A DNA stretch of 64,000 nt, taken from the NCBI GenBank assembly GCA_013399895.1, contig VXBA01004196.1:50171-114170 (forward strand), read 5' to 3'. Numbering within the stretch: position 1 is the stretch's first letter; the number at the start of each line of letters is the position of its first letter. Below the pieces are notes generated by a model. That model worked only from the letters and a program-made list of their open reading frames with translations, was not told where the DNA came from and did not search any database. The DNA comes from Serilophus lunatus (Eukaryota > Chordata > Aves > Passeriformes > Eurylaimidae). The translations under genes were made by a program, and so were the position numbers. Shown here in pieces: positions 1 through 10,625 of this stretch.

Positions 1-1484
1 GGAACCCCACTAAAAGCATAAACAAATTACACAAACAATGAACTGACAATATTTTGCAAAAACAAAAATAGCAGCTCCTCCCAGCTGGCTTCTGGGCTGT
101 GGAGAAAGGGAAGGAGGGAAAGCTGACCCACTGAAGGTGCTGCTGGGAGAGAAGGATAGTGAAAGGAACCACAAGGGACCCAAGGGGTAAGACACCACAC
201 TTGTGTCGCTGTCATGTGGTTCCCCACTGTCAGTGCCCAAATGCTGCTGTCTGTGCTGATGGAGACGAGGGAGAGCGAGCTGCGATGACGCCACGTTGCA
301 AGGGACCGAGAAGGAGCAGCCATACCTCTTGTGGTGTGAAGCAAGCCAAAAAGAGGCAGAACTTCCATTCTTTTAATTTTTTTGGGGTGCCCATTCTCAC
401 ATTTACTCGAGGCAGCCTTCCAGGGTGTGCCACCTCCCCATTGGATGGTTGTGCGGGGACGCTGACCCCTCTCTGAGATTTCACCATGAGGCAAGATGCC
501 TGAGGGTGCTCTTGCCGAGTGGAGGGGGCCACCAGTGCCGCCTCACCAGCACTGTGGGTACCCAAGGGCCTGGGGCTGCCAGCTGTGCTGCCCGTGGGGG
601 CACTCACTGCCTGCTGAGAGAAACTCCTGCTGTGCATCTCCCCACCAGCTTGTGGGTTTCAACGGTGCCACTCACAGGTGGCCAGAGTGGCCACAGGGCT
701 GCTGCAAGAGCAGCTGCCACTGCCCCTGCTAGTGTCGTGGGCACTTGGGGGCCTGAGACATCCAGCAGTGCCACCCGTGGGGCTGACTGGGGCAGCTGCC
801 ACGCCCGCTGCCTTGCTCTCATGGGCGCTGCCTGCCCCAGCCACCACGGGATATGCTGCCATCACCATGCGCCCACATTCAGTACCATGGGGCACTGGTT
901 GCCAGCACACCACCAGTGCAGGGGCACCCGCTGCTGCTGTCCTGCTCCAGCTGTGCAGTGACAGCAGCATGGGGTGGTGCACTGGCAGTGCATAAAGAGC
1001 CGCCGAGCTCCACTTGCACTTCACACCTATAAGTTCACCAGTGTCAGGGGCATGGGTCAGCTCTGCCACTTCTGACCTGCTCTGCTGCAGTCCATGCCGC
1101 TGCTCTGCCGCCTGGACCAGCCCCTGCCGCCCGCACAGTCGGCGAAACCAGCCCTCACTGCAAGTTGGCCCCTGCACTCTCCGTGCCTGGGTCCACTCCC
1201 TGCAAGGCTCTGCTGAGACATGCTGGGCCATGAGAGACCATCAGCCCACCAGGCTCTGCAGAGCCACAGGTGAAGCTGAATTGACCCCATCATAGAATAA
1301 TGGGTAGAGGCATCCGTCTCCACTTGCTGTGCTCCTGGTCACGCTCTGTTGCACTGGGAACAAGGATCCAGCTGCCCTTGCCTGTTTCCCCCCTCCCCCC
1401 TCTTAGGAAAAATAGAAAAAAGTTTTAGAAGACAAAACCATCTCTCTATCCCCCCTAGAAATCCTTAAGATTAAGCCTATAACA
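1..1484 (-). mobile_element. Long GC-rich LTR-like element, inverted, cut by window edge
   Basis: This GC-rich block stands out from the AT-rich surroundings. Its left part matches the reverse complement of the element at 7775-9097: both carry a GGAACCCCACTA-type segment near the R/U5 end, a CTCCTCC...GGGAAAGC stretch, and a segment reading CATTGGATGG followed by GAGATTTCACCAT (near 440-486 here). The right limit is set at ...CCTATAACA (1484), the complement of the TGTTATGGG start of the other copy. About 95 bases of the 3' (R/U5) end lie outside the window, so no target duplication can be checked. Frames of 70-190 codons occur on both strands but overlap each other and look like consequences of high GC rather than genes. 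I infer a solo LTR; a non-LTR origin is not excluded. Confidence 0.7.
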
Positions 1485-1658
1485 CATACACAAATGAGAA
1501 TCATAAAGACCTTTCTTACTGACATTATAATTGGAAATATCAGCCTTAAAACTAGTAGTATTCATATTTATTTCATTTTACATCAAAGAATAGGGACTTG
1601 AAACTTTACAACGGGTGCTTCTCACTGTGCTACTGTAAAATTATGTCTTTACCTCTCC
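1485..1658. other. Spacer between two LTRs
   Basis: AT-rich unique-looking sequence between the inverted LTR ending at 1484 and the LTR starting at 1659. Nothing recognisable in it. Confidence 0.5.
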
Positions 1659-2120
1659 TGGTTTCAGCTGAGATAATTTTGTTCTTAGTAGCAAGTGCGG
1701 TCTTGTGTTTTGGATTTAGGATGAGGCTAATGTTGATAACACAATGAAGTTTTTGTTGCTAAGCAGTGCTCAGAGTCCCTTTCCGCTTTCCACCCCACCC
1801 CACAAGTAAGGAGGCAAGGAATACGCAAAGAATAGAGAGCCAGGGCAGCTGATCCCAGCTGACCCAAGGGACACTCCATACCATGTGGTATCATGCTGAG
1901 TATATGAAGCTAGGGAAAGAACAAGGGAGAAGGGAACATTCAGAGTGATGTCATCTGTCTTCCAAGTACAGATTTGGTTGTGTGTGGCGTTTGCTTTACC
2001 TATTAAACTGTCTTTATCTCAACTTACTCTTACCTTTCCAATTCTTTCCCCTATATCACTGGGAGTGGGGAGAGAATGGCTGTGTGGGACTTAGTTGCCA
2101 GCTGGGGTTAAGCCATATCA
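1659..2120 (+). mobile_element. Solo LTR, passerine-type endogenous retrovirus
   Basis: The block begins TGGTTTCAGCTG and ends near GCTGGGGTTAAGCCATATCA, which I recognise as the two ends of a common songbird LTR. Between them are a TATA-like TATATGAA at 1901 and, about 100 bases later, a variant poly(A) signal ATTAAA at 2002-2007 followed by CTGTCTTTATCTCAAC, an R/U5-like order. A short perfect inverted repeat, ATACCATGTGGTAT, sits just upstream of the TATA element. No target duplication is visible (left flank TCTCC, right flank ATATA), so the ends may be off by several bases or decayed. No internal retroviral sequence adjoins it. Family assignment is from memory of such LTRs, not from a search. 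Confidence 0.7.
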
Positions 2121-4046
2121 ATATATACAGTAATGTCTTAATCAGTTCCCATTCCAAGTTGGTTGAAATCTGCCTTTACCAATTAAATAACTGCAAGATC
2201 ATTCTGAAAGACATATTCTTCCCAGAGCATTGCAGAAATTTAAAATGAGGCAAGTGAATTAGCCATACTATGTATGTAGCCTGTTCTCTGCCTCTAGGTA
2301 AATTTTAAGCACTTCTAAGATCTACTCAATCAACTCATTCTCTTTGTGGCTAATAACTGTAACAACTACTATTTTCTTTCCAAGTAAGTTTTGTCTCATT
2401 TGCTTCAAAAACATTTATTGCATGTAGCAGTTGTGCAAGAGTCATGATTTGTAATTATGAACTAGATTATTAAGGCCTGGCTTCTTGCATAGGTGCAAGT
2501 ATAGCAAATGAAAACAAAGCAAAGCAAAACAAAACAAAAAAATAAGGTGGAAACAACATTCAGTTTGACATCAGCAATGATCATTACTTAGCGATGACAT
2601 AATTACTTGGACAAATAATACACTGGGTTTGTTTTCTTTTTTCTTTTTTTTTTTTTTTTGTAATGTTGACATGTAAGAATTACCTTTGAGCACATTTATA
2701 GAGTAAAAGAGTGGAATACATCCATAAATAATTGCAGAACAAGGGATCAAATTAGTGCTAATGCGAACGTTCATATTCTACTTTCTGTTAGGAAAAAGAG
2801 GTTAGGAGTTATAAGAACGGGGTCCCTAAACATTTCTGACTTAACTCCAGAAATACTGCAAAACATCCACCTGATCACATAATGCAGTGGTAATCCATTC
2901 CTTCTTTACCATTATTTATACAGTGATTGCAAGCACCTCTGCAAAATGTCTTATTTTTTTCACTTTATGTTATTTGAATACACCTCAGGCAACCTTACTT
3001 CCATTACAGAAACAGTATATAGCAGCATCTCTGGGTCTGTAATAAGAATTGTAGTCCTCCTCTCATTTTATTAGCAACCATTCAAATGGACACAATAAAC
3101 ATATATTGCTGCTCCAGGATTCATAATTTTTTAAATTTTTTAAATAAAATTTATCCTTTGATGCTTGAATGAAAAAGTATATACAAAATTAATATAAAAG
3201 CAACCATAATTGTTTTGGAAATGAAATACATGAAAGTCAGGAAATTAAATTCCCAGCATTCAAGTATTAAACCAATTCACTTTTGAGCATATATGGAAAA
3301 GTGATTTCTAGAGGACGGCAATTGCACTTTGCCATTTGTAAAATTATAGGAAGAACAGATAAGGCAGTTTGACACTTCCCATTAGAAGAAGCAGTTTTAG
3401 ATTGTTGGTAACATCAAACTTGAAATATACCAGCTTTAATATCTGCTTTAGGATTACTTCTTTTTCTTTTCATGAGTGCTCAGTAGGTTTAGTTTATGAA
3501 GAAGAAGAGTGAAAGGTGACTTCATCTCAACTTGTAATTGCCTTCTTAACACACAGAGAGCTCTTTATACTGGCAGTTTAGGGCATAGCAAGGACCAATG
3601 GCTGGAAGATAAAACTAGGCAAGCTCAAATAGGAAATAAATGTACATTTCATTTAGACAGAATAATTTATCTACTGAAAGAAAACTACCTGGGAAGTACT
3701 GTGAAATCAATTTTTTTAAAGAAAGCAAGAGTGTTATCTTTCTGAAACATGCTGTCATTACAATGTCAGGACAAACACCAGAGAAAAGGTATTTTACTTG
3801 ATGACCTGAGCTATAAAAGAATGTAGTCTGCAAGTCCTGAGAGGCTGAAGAGAATTCAGCAAAACACACATCAGTGAGAGGGCCTGAGGAGAACAAGACA
3901 GCAACTGAAATCTATGAGATTCAGGTCATAAGAATCTATCTGACAAAGAAAGTTGATACAAAGACTTAGATTTCCCTAGATTTAGAAAGAAAACAAAATT
4001 ATATTTATACACCTGTAGAACATCTGTTCTGTAAGTTGTGAAAGTC
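2121..4046. other. AT-rich intergenic or intronic DNA
   Basis: No gene or recognisable mobile element. It contains an A-rich AAAAC/AAAGC low-complexity run near 2510-2541 and a T-rich tract at about 2636-2659. Open frames here are short and of low complexity. Confidence 0.6.
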
Positions 4047-4050
4047 CTAG

Positions 4051-4459
4051 TGATGCCTTAAAGGGTATGCTTAATATTTTGGAAAATTCACTTTACCTAG
4101 GTAGCCAGAGAACTTAGAATATTAAGGACCAGAAAAGCCTGTGTTCCAGTGTGTTTGCATTCTTGTGTATAGATAAGTGGGGTATAAGACAAAACACAGA
4201 GTTAGGCTTCCAGGCCTACCAGAGGCTGGACATAGGTGGGGCTAAGTAATAAGGGGCAATTCTGTTGGGTGTTTGGGGAACATAGAAGTAGGATGAACTT
4301 TAGTTGGATAGTATGGAGGGTGGGCATTCCAAATGTTGCAAAAATGGGGAGATTTTTATGATTCTTTTCTTTGGATCACCGGGCATTAACCAGTAAAGCT
4401 GCTTCTCCCCTTCGCTCTGTGTTTTTCAATTTTTTTATTTATCACCCCCTAAGGCATCA
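4051..4459 (+). mobile_element. Solo LTR, ERV1-like, perfect 4-bp target duplication
   Basis: The element starts TGATGCCTTAAAGGG and ends CCCCTAAGGCATCA, giving a 5'-TG...CA-3' structure with inverted termini of about 14 bases. It is flanked on both sides by CTAG (4047-4050 and 4460-4463). A poly(A)-like AGTAAA (4392-4397) is followed by GCTGCTTCTCC, which looks like R/U5, so I orient it on +. An inverted sister copy of nearly the same length lies at 60228-60634, which confirms the limits independently. Four-base duplications are typical of gammaretrovirus-like (ERV1) integrases. CTAG is itself a palindrome, so it could be misread as an extension of the inverted repeat, but the sister copy lacks it. 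No internal genes are present. Confidence 0.85.
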
Positions 4460-4463
4460 CTAG

Positions 4464-5114
4464 AGCCTTCCAATATAAGCAATTTGGTAGGTGTACAGAG
4501 AGGCACTAGCATCTGTGAAGTTCTCATGCTCTTCCTCTAAATTCATTCTAAGGATCTCTTTCTCAGATATTGCTGAAATCATCTTAGTTTTGAAGTCAAA
4601 CTCAGATGCCTGTTACTATTATTACTAACTCCTAAGGATAGTAATATATTGTGTTTTCTGAGCTTTATATATAATTTTTTGTTTCTTGTTGATTTCATTT
4701 TTTTCCTCTCTTCACAATAAAATTACTACAGTTTTCTTCTCACTGCCTGCAAATTCTCAGTTACTTCCTGGGGATATGCCTGGCATTTGAATGCCAAATT
4801 TCCAATGCTAATACATTTGTTTCTGATAGCAGGCCCCAATATAAATCAACTGTTCTACCTTCTAGGTGGGTGCAATGTTTCAATGTCTCATGGAATGCAG
4901 CTTATATTTATACTCCCTTTAATCCATTCAATGAAACTAAACAGCATAAAAATTGAGTCTTTTCAGATGCAATGGAAGTTATCAAACATCTGTTCACTCT
5001 CCTCAATACTTGCTGTATTGAACTGTGTCTTACCTTCGTGACATGTCTAAACATCTGCTTAAATACCTTTTCAGATGCTACCCTAAATTAGTAAAAATTC
5101 AGAATTTAGTAAAA
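4464..5114. other. AT-rich DNA, nothing recognised
   Basis: Ordinary AT-rich sequence between an LTR and a CR1 fragment. One frame of about 84 codons (4787-5041) shows no recognisable domain. Confidence 0.5.
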
Positions 5115-5644
5115 TTACCTTGAGTACTGTGTACAGTTCTGGGCCCCTCAGTTTAATAAAGATGTTTTGTTGCTGGAACATGTCCAGAGAAAGGCAACAA
5201 GAAAGGTGAAGGGACTGGAGCACAAGCCTTGTGAGGAGCGGCTGAGGAAGCTGGGCTTGTTCAGCCTGCAAAAGAGGAGGTGACCTTACCGCTGTCTACA
5301 ACTCCCTGAAAGGAGGTTGTAGTCAGGCAGGGGTCAGTCTCTTCTCTCAGGCTCCCAGTGACAGGATGACAGGACATAGTCTTAGGCTGTGTCAGGGGAG
5401 ATTTAGGTTGGATATCAGAAAAAACTTTTTCACGGAGAGAGTGATTTCCCATTGGAATGAGCTTCCCAGGGAGGTGGTGGAGTCACCGTCCCTGGATGTG
5501 TTTAAGGATAGGTTGGAGGATGAACTTAGTGACATGGTTTAGATGATGGATTGGTGTTGGATAGGTTGTTAAGTTAGGTAAAAGGTTGGACTCGATGATT
5601 TCTGCAGTCTTTTCCAACCTTGTTAATTCTCTGTTTTTCTGTGT
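5115..5644 (+). mobile_element. CR1 LINE, 5'-truncated 3' end
   Basis: The sequence covers the end of the CR1 second reading frame and the 3' untranslated region. The cues are TGTCCAGAGAAAGGCAACAAG, CTGTCTACAACTCC, GGGAGGTGGTGGAGTCACC and a terminal CCAACCTTGTTAATTCT followed by a degraded TTCTGTG tail. It begins near the codons for the TGAGTACTGTGTACAGTTCTGGG segment. The copy closely resembles the one at 31190-31711, including the unusual TTGTTAATTCT tail, so both probably come from one CR1 subfamily. Small indels and stops break the frame, so it is a dead 5'-truncated insertion. Confidence 0.93.
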
Positions 5645-6491
5645 TCTTCAGTGTTTAAATTGTGTAACATGTGCAATAACGATATGGTATAGCAAAGAAA
5701 TCCTGATATGGTGTATAAACAGTAAGCTTGCGAGATAGCTACAAGTTGAACTTTTGCAAGTGTTGCTCCATAAACAGCTCAGAAAAGTGCTACCACTATT
5801 GGCAATACAATCACAACATTACTGCATTTGCATGCATAAAAGATTATGAAGTCATTGAATATATTCTGCTTGAAATTGCTGAGGGATTAGGATAAAAGAG
5901 AGATGGAAAACATATGTGCATGAATGCTTGTAAGGATAGGGAAAGATGTAACACATACGAGGAGCAACAGAATGAGATTAAAAAACATATCCATAGCACC
6001 GTCATATTTTCAGGGTCATTTCATCATCCCTGTCAAATCTAGTCCCAAATAGATCTGTGGTATTTTCACTCTTCCTTTAGTTCTAGAGTGAGACAGACAT
6101 TTTTTATCCCTATTAGTCTGTTTCAGCCTTTTTCTCTCTCAAAGGTAGTGCATTTTAAAATTTCTCAGCACTTTCTAACAAACATTTTTCGTTGACTCTA
6201 TTCGTATTTTCAACTTCTAGTTTATGCTGCTTTATGATCTTATGCTTTCCCAGGAAAGGAGAGAATCAGTTTTACTATTTAACCCAAAAGAAAAAAAAAT
6301 CCTATGTTCTTTATCATATGAATTCAAAATTACTGCATAAAAGAATAACTACTTGTTTTGATTAGTGGCAATACTTTCATTAAAAAGCAGACATAACATT
6401 CACCCACATAAAAAAAAAATCATATCTACATGCTTGCATTGTTTTCCAATATGTCTTTCAGTTTTCAGTCTTTATTTCCTGTATGAATATC
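5645..6491. other. AT-rich DNA, nothing recognised
   Basis: Sequence between the CR1 tail and the LTR target duplication. Short A runs near 6290 and 6410; no gene or element seen. Confidence 0.5.
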
Positions 6492-6497
6492 GACATT

Positions 6498-6845
6498 TGT
6501 GGCTTTTCAGGTCTCCCCAAAGACACACGACCACACAGATGTAGTGTCAGAGGAGAAATCCGTTTATTGTTTACAAGAATACCTTTTTATAATCTACATA
6601 TAGTTTATACTTTTCTAACCACAATCGATAGCTAAGGCTTCCAGCACTGGACAGTTCAAATGTCAGCATTCACTGAGAAACAGCTCTCATATTGCTTCTT
6701 TCTTGTCTAATCTAACACTGTCGTGTTATACAAACATGTTCCTTTCATGGCATGGTCAGGCCTTTTACTTTCAGTTCAGCTCTTGGGTTTTAAATTCTAC
6801 TTGTCATTTGCTGCTTACAGAAAACATTCATTAATGTTTCCTACA
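6498..6845 (-). mobile_element. Solo LTR, ERVK-like, perfect 6-bp target duplication
   Basis: Read on the minus strand, the element starts TGTAGGAAAC and ends GAAAAGCCACA. It is flanked on both sides by GACATT (6492-6497 and 6846-6851), a perfect 6-bp target duplication as expected for betaretrovirus-like (ERVK) integrases. The minus strand carries TATAAAAAGG (6582-6591) and then AATAAA (6563-6568), followed by about 65 bases of U5-like sequence. The TATA and poly(A) signals are only about 15-20 bases apart, implying a very short R region. The length of 348 bp is small for an LTR but within the normal range. No retroviral genes adjoin it. Limits are well supported by duplication, TG/CA ends and signal order together. 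Confidence 0.88.
6582..6591 (-). promoter_or_regulatory. TATA box of the minus-strand LTR
   Basis: TATAAAAAGG on the minus strand, just before the AATAAA at 6563-6568 within the LTR at 6498-6845. Placement inside a defined LTR supports a former retroviral promoter; present activity is unknown. Confidence 0.6.
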
Positions 6846-6851
6846 GACATT

Positions 6852-7483
6852 CAATATAATCATTTGCTGTTCCATCATTACCTTTTAATACCTATAATGA
6901 TACCTAGAGCTTATTTTTAATTCACAGGGCATCAATAACAATGCAATAAGCATCTTTTTCTTGGTAAATTAGTTTTCTTTGGAGATCACGAAAATGTTCA
7001 TAAAAGTTATACTTACAGCAATGTTTAGTTGCTTATCAAAATGTAGTCAAATTATAGATTATAGATTTATTAATCTTTGACATTAAGATTGCATCAAGAT
7101 TTCTATGTGTGATATGGATATATCAACACAACTAATCGTAAGTTAGAAATCTCAAATATAGTCTTCAACCTAAGTGTGCACATTGGCAAAATTCCCAGTC
7201 TTCCCAAACTACTTACTACTGATTATTGCTCAGTGTGTTAATCAAGATCTGTGACCAAAGGAATCTTTGATAATATCTGGAAAATGTCAAGATGCTGGTG
7301 ACATCACTTTCAAGAAAAAAAATTTCTACTGTGCTTTCTTTTTGCTTTCTTGCTAAGAACATTTGTTGTATCTTCAAGAACAAACATTGTAAACCAAAAT
7401 GCTGGAAAGATAACAGAGTGCCATAATTCTTCTTCATAAGCTTGACTTTGATTTGTAGCTATGGAATGACACAAATTCACATA
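6852..7483. other. AT-rich DNA, nothing recognised
   Basis: Between the 6-bp target duplication and the 3' end of the antisense CR1. No recognisable feature. Confidence 0.5.
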
Positions 7484-7774
7484 ATAACATGATCATAAAA
7501 TATGCCAAGTTGGAGGGAATACACAAAGGACCATCCCCAAAAGTCACACCATGTGCGCAAGAGTATTGTCTAAATGCTTCTTGAACTCTGTAAGGCTTGA
7601 TGCTGTGACCACTTCCCTGGGGAGCCTGTTCCAGTGCCCAACCACCTTCTGAGTGAAGAACCTTTTTATAATATCTAGATTAATTCTCCCCTGACACAAC
7701 TTTAGGCCACTCCCTTGGGTCCTGTCACTGGTCACCAGAGAAGAGATCAATATCTACTCCTGTTCTTCTCCAAG
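7484..7774 (-). mobile_element. CR1 LINE 3' part, antisense, split by an LTR
   Basis: On the minus strand this holds the end of the CR1 reading frame (a recognisable HWNRLPREVV segment encoded near 7605-7634) and the 3' end, with a degraded ATTTTATGATCATG tail at about 7484-7500. It stops abruptly at 7774, where a 1323-bp LTR-like insertion begins. The rest of the same CR1 copy resumes at 9098. The two parts join at the expected place, a CTCCTCTTCTCC...GCGAGGAAGCTG region of the CR1 3' end, so they are one older insertion. Confidence 0.93.
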
Positions 7775-9097
7775 TGTTATGGGTTTAAATATCGGGCTTT
7801 TTCTGCAGGGAGGGGAAATGTTTGGGATGCTTGTTTGTAAAGCCATAGATTTTTTTAAGAAGCACGAAAATAGCTGAAACCCTGAGCTGTTACCTTTCCA
7901 CACATAGCGAAGTCCTGGCATTTGCAGGGTTTCTCCCACTTGTCTTCTCGGCAGCTCAGTGGAACTGCTCCCTCTGCCCAGTCCGTGCAGTTTGGTGGTG
8001 CGAGGATGGAGCGGGTTTGTTGCCCGCAGCGGAGTGGAGTGGGGCAGCCTCCGTCCTCTCACCACCTGGAGGTGCCAGTGGCAGCAGGGTGACAGGTGGC
8101 AGTGAGGCTCAGTGGCTGCGTCCACAGTGCCGACGTCCACCCTGCACCACAGCGAGCTGGGCTGGGCTTGGTGATTGCTCGGTTGTGGAGCCCTGGCCTT
8201 GTGCGGGTCCCACATGGGACGGCGGGGCAGTGTGGACCAGCGCAGGGTGGTGGTTTCTCCCAGTGGGCAGCTGGCAGGGCTCCACCTGGGGTGGCCGCAG
8301 CCCCGTGACCCCTCCCGGCGCTGCTGGGAGGCTTACAGTGGTGGCTGCCCCCATGAGCAGCCCCTACTGCTCGTAGCCGGTCCCTACAGGTGGCAGGGGC
8401 TCTATGGGGAGTGCTGCCAGCCCCGGGAGTCCCCTGTGGCTAGCGGTGGTTTTGGCCACCGGGACCTGGGTCCAGAGTGCATGGTTTTTTGGTGGGAACT
8501 GCCATCTTGCCTTATGGTGAAATCTCGGACGGAGGGCAGTGCCCAACACAGCCATCCAATGGGAGGACAGCTTGGCTGGGAAGAGGATCCCGAGTTCTCG
8601 TGGGATTGCCATATTAAAGCCAGAACCCCAGCAGTTCTGCCCCTTTTGGCCGGCTCGTCATGGTCCAGATAACATGTACTGCCACTCCTACCGATCCTTC
8701 TCGGTTCCCTTCACTCTGCAGCAGCACCAGAGCTCCAACAGTGGCACCAGAACACCGCCCAGCTGCAACAGTGTGGTATTTTTTCCCCTTGGGTTCCCAG
8801 GGGAGGGTGCTTCTCACTGTTTTGTCTTTCAGGGTCTCTGAGACCAGGAGATACCATCTTTGAGGTGGCTTTCCCTTCCTTCTCTCTGCTCCTCAGCCCA
8901 CCAGTCTGCTTGGAGGAGCAGTTTGTCATTTTGTTTTTATTATTGGATGGCATTGTTGCATGGTTATTTGTTGTATCTGTTTAGCATCTAGTGGGGTTCT
9001 ATAAGGACTATAGAGCCCCATAGAAAATAAACTTGTGTTTGCTGTTGTGCTTCTGTCTTTCATCACTCTTGCGCCCCCTAGTGATAAAAACACAACA
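7775..9097 (+). mobile_element. Solo LTR-like element nested in CR1
   Basis: This GC-rich block starts TGTTATGGG and ends CACAACA, giving TGTT...AACA inverted ends. It interrupts an otherwise continuous antisense CR1. Flanks are CCAAG (7770-7774) and CCCAG (9098-9102), a 5-bp duplication with one mismatch. An AATAAA lies at 9026-9031, followed by about 65 bases of U5-like sequence. The same family, inverted, occupies 1-1484. At about 1.3 kb it is long for an LTR, and no retroviral genes are present. Frames of 67-165 codons on both strands are by-products of GC richness. The family is not one I can name. Confidence 0.8.
9026..9031 (+). promoter_or_regulatory. Poly(A) signal of the nested LTR
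   Basis: AATAAA about 66 bases before the CA end of the element at 7775-9097, the expected R/U5 position, which fixes its orientation as +. Confidence 0.6.
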
Positions 9098-9785
9098 CCC
9101 AGCGAGGAAGCTGTAGATTGTAATGAGCTTTCTCCTCAATCTCCTCTTCTCTGAGCTGAACAGACCATGTGACCTCAGTCTCTCCTCCTGTGGCTTCCCC
9201 TCAAGGATCTTCACCATCTTTGTTGCCCTCCTTTGGACACGCTTGAACAGCTTAATGTCTTTCTTACATTGTGGTGCCAAAAACTGCACACAATATTCAA
9301 GGTGAGGCCACATCAGTGCAGAGCAGAGCAGAGCAGGACAATCCCCTCCCTAGACTGGCTGGTGATTCTGCGCTTATGCCCCCCAGGACATTGTTTATCC
9401 TCCTGGCTTCTAGGGCACTGATGACTCATATTCAACTTGCCATCAAGCAGGACCCCCAGGTCCCTTTCCATGACACTGCTTTCCAGCATCTCATTCCCTG
9501 GTCTCTTGAAACATCTGAGGTTGCCCTATCTCAGGTACAGGACCCTGCACTTTCACTTCTTGGTGATTGCTCAGTCATCTCATTTGTTGAGGTCTCTCTG
9601 CAGGGCCTCCCTGCCTTTGAGGGAGTCAGCAGCCTCTCTGAGTTTTGTGTCATCTGCAAGCTTGCTTAATATCCCTTCCAGTACTGTCTCCAAGTCCATT
9701 ATGAAGATGATGAAGAGCACAGGGCCAAAAATGGAGCCCTGTGGAACCCAATCAGTGATAGGTTGCCACTCTGATATTAACACAA
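9098..9785 (-). mobile_element. CR1 LINE reverse transcriptase part, antisense
   Basis: This is the 5'-ward continuation of the CR1 copy at 7484-7774. The minus strand encodes recognisable reverse-transcriptase pieces: a VPQGS motif near 9730-9744 and the catalytic ADD triplet at 9649-9657 (LADDTKL, where FADD is usual in CR1). Further on comes the HLEYCVQF and RVQRRATKM region near 9215-9310. Frameshifts and stops separate these segments, so it encodes nothing functional. The copy is 5'-truncated near 9785, upstream of which the sequence becomes plain AT-rich DNA. Confidence 0.93.
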
Positions 9786-10620
9786 TTCACTATTTAATAC
9801 CACTGAATTTTTACTGAACCTATTAAATCATGTGTAAGATCATATAGTTAATAATTACGCAATTAATGAATTAATTGAAGCTAAATAACACTTTTCTGTT
9901 GAATATAGAAACAAAGTTTTTATTTTTATTAAAAGTAGTTTTAGGTATTTTTTTTCTGGACACTCCTAACAATACTCTTAATATCCTTGTGTAAAACTCA
10001 CATTTCTGCAAACAGTTTTGTTGATATCTAGAAGCAGCAAGCCAGTCTACGAACTGATGTCCTGCAATAGATTGGAATCTTCTTCACATTTGTTTGCCTA
10101 ACTCAGTTCAGGCTGGCTATCTTTCAAAACTTTCCTCTGAGGATCAGAGGAAGCAGACTTGCCTAGGGTTATATTGCCTGCCACCAGAATTACAGCTCTG
10201 TGGAGACAATGGCTCAGGCTATTTCTAGATGTGGTTAGTGCCAAGTTTTTCTTGACAACTCTGCTCCACACTGACAATGTAAATTACTGATGCCCGCATG
10301 TCCAGCTACTTTTTATTCCTTTTTGCACCTCAAGCTGATGATTATAGCAGTTTTGGAGCATATTCATGCTATTCCCTTCCTTGTTTGCTGGAACAAGTCT
10401 GTCAACAAGCTGACCCTCTGATCTCTTAGCTGATAATCACTGTGTCAGCTCAGTTGGCTTTTGGATAGCGCTATCATATTGAATTAGCACTGTCCTTAGA
10501 GAAACTTGTCATTTTCAGCTCTGCTGTATAAGATGTTTGAAGGCCATTAAATTGAAGGATATTTTAAAAAAAGGACCCAAGGTAAGTAATATTTTAAAAG
10601 TTTTGCAGCTACTTTCATGT
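9786..10620. other. Mixed-composition DNA, nothing recognised
   Basis: AT-rich at first, then a more balanced, complex stretch at about 10020-10530. No repeat family or coding signal could be named. Confidence 0.5.
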
Positions 10621-10625
10621 GAACT

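Noticed and set aside
27..1231. Overlapping frames of 90-190 codons on both strands
   Set aside because: They overlap in several frames within a GC-rich repeat that recurs at 7775-9097 without the same frames being kept, and show no known domain.
4047..4463. Non-autonomous DNA transposon with a 17-18 base inverted repeat including CTAG
   Set aside because: CTAG is absent from the sister copy at 60228-60634, whose repeat begins at TG; TG...CA ends, 4-bp duplications and R/U5-like signals fit an LTR better.
8017..8841. Frames of 70-165 codons in the nested LTR
   Set aside because: GC-rich LTR sequence; frames occur on both strands and are not shared with the sister copy.
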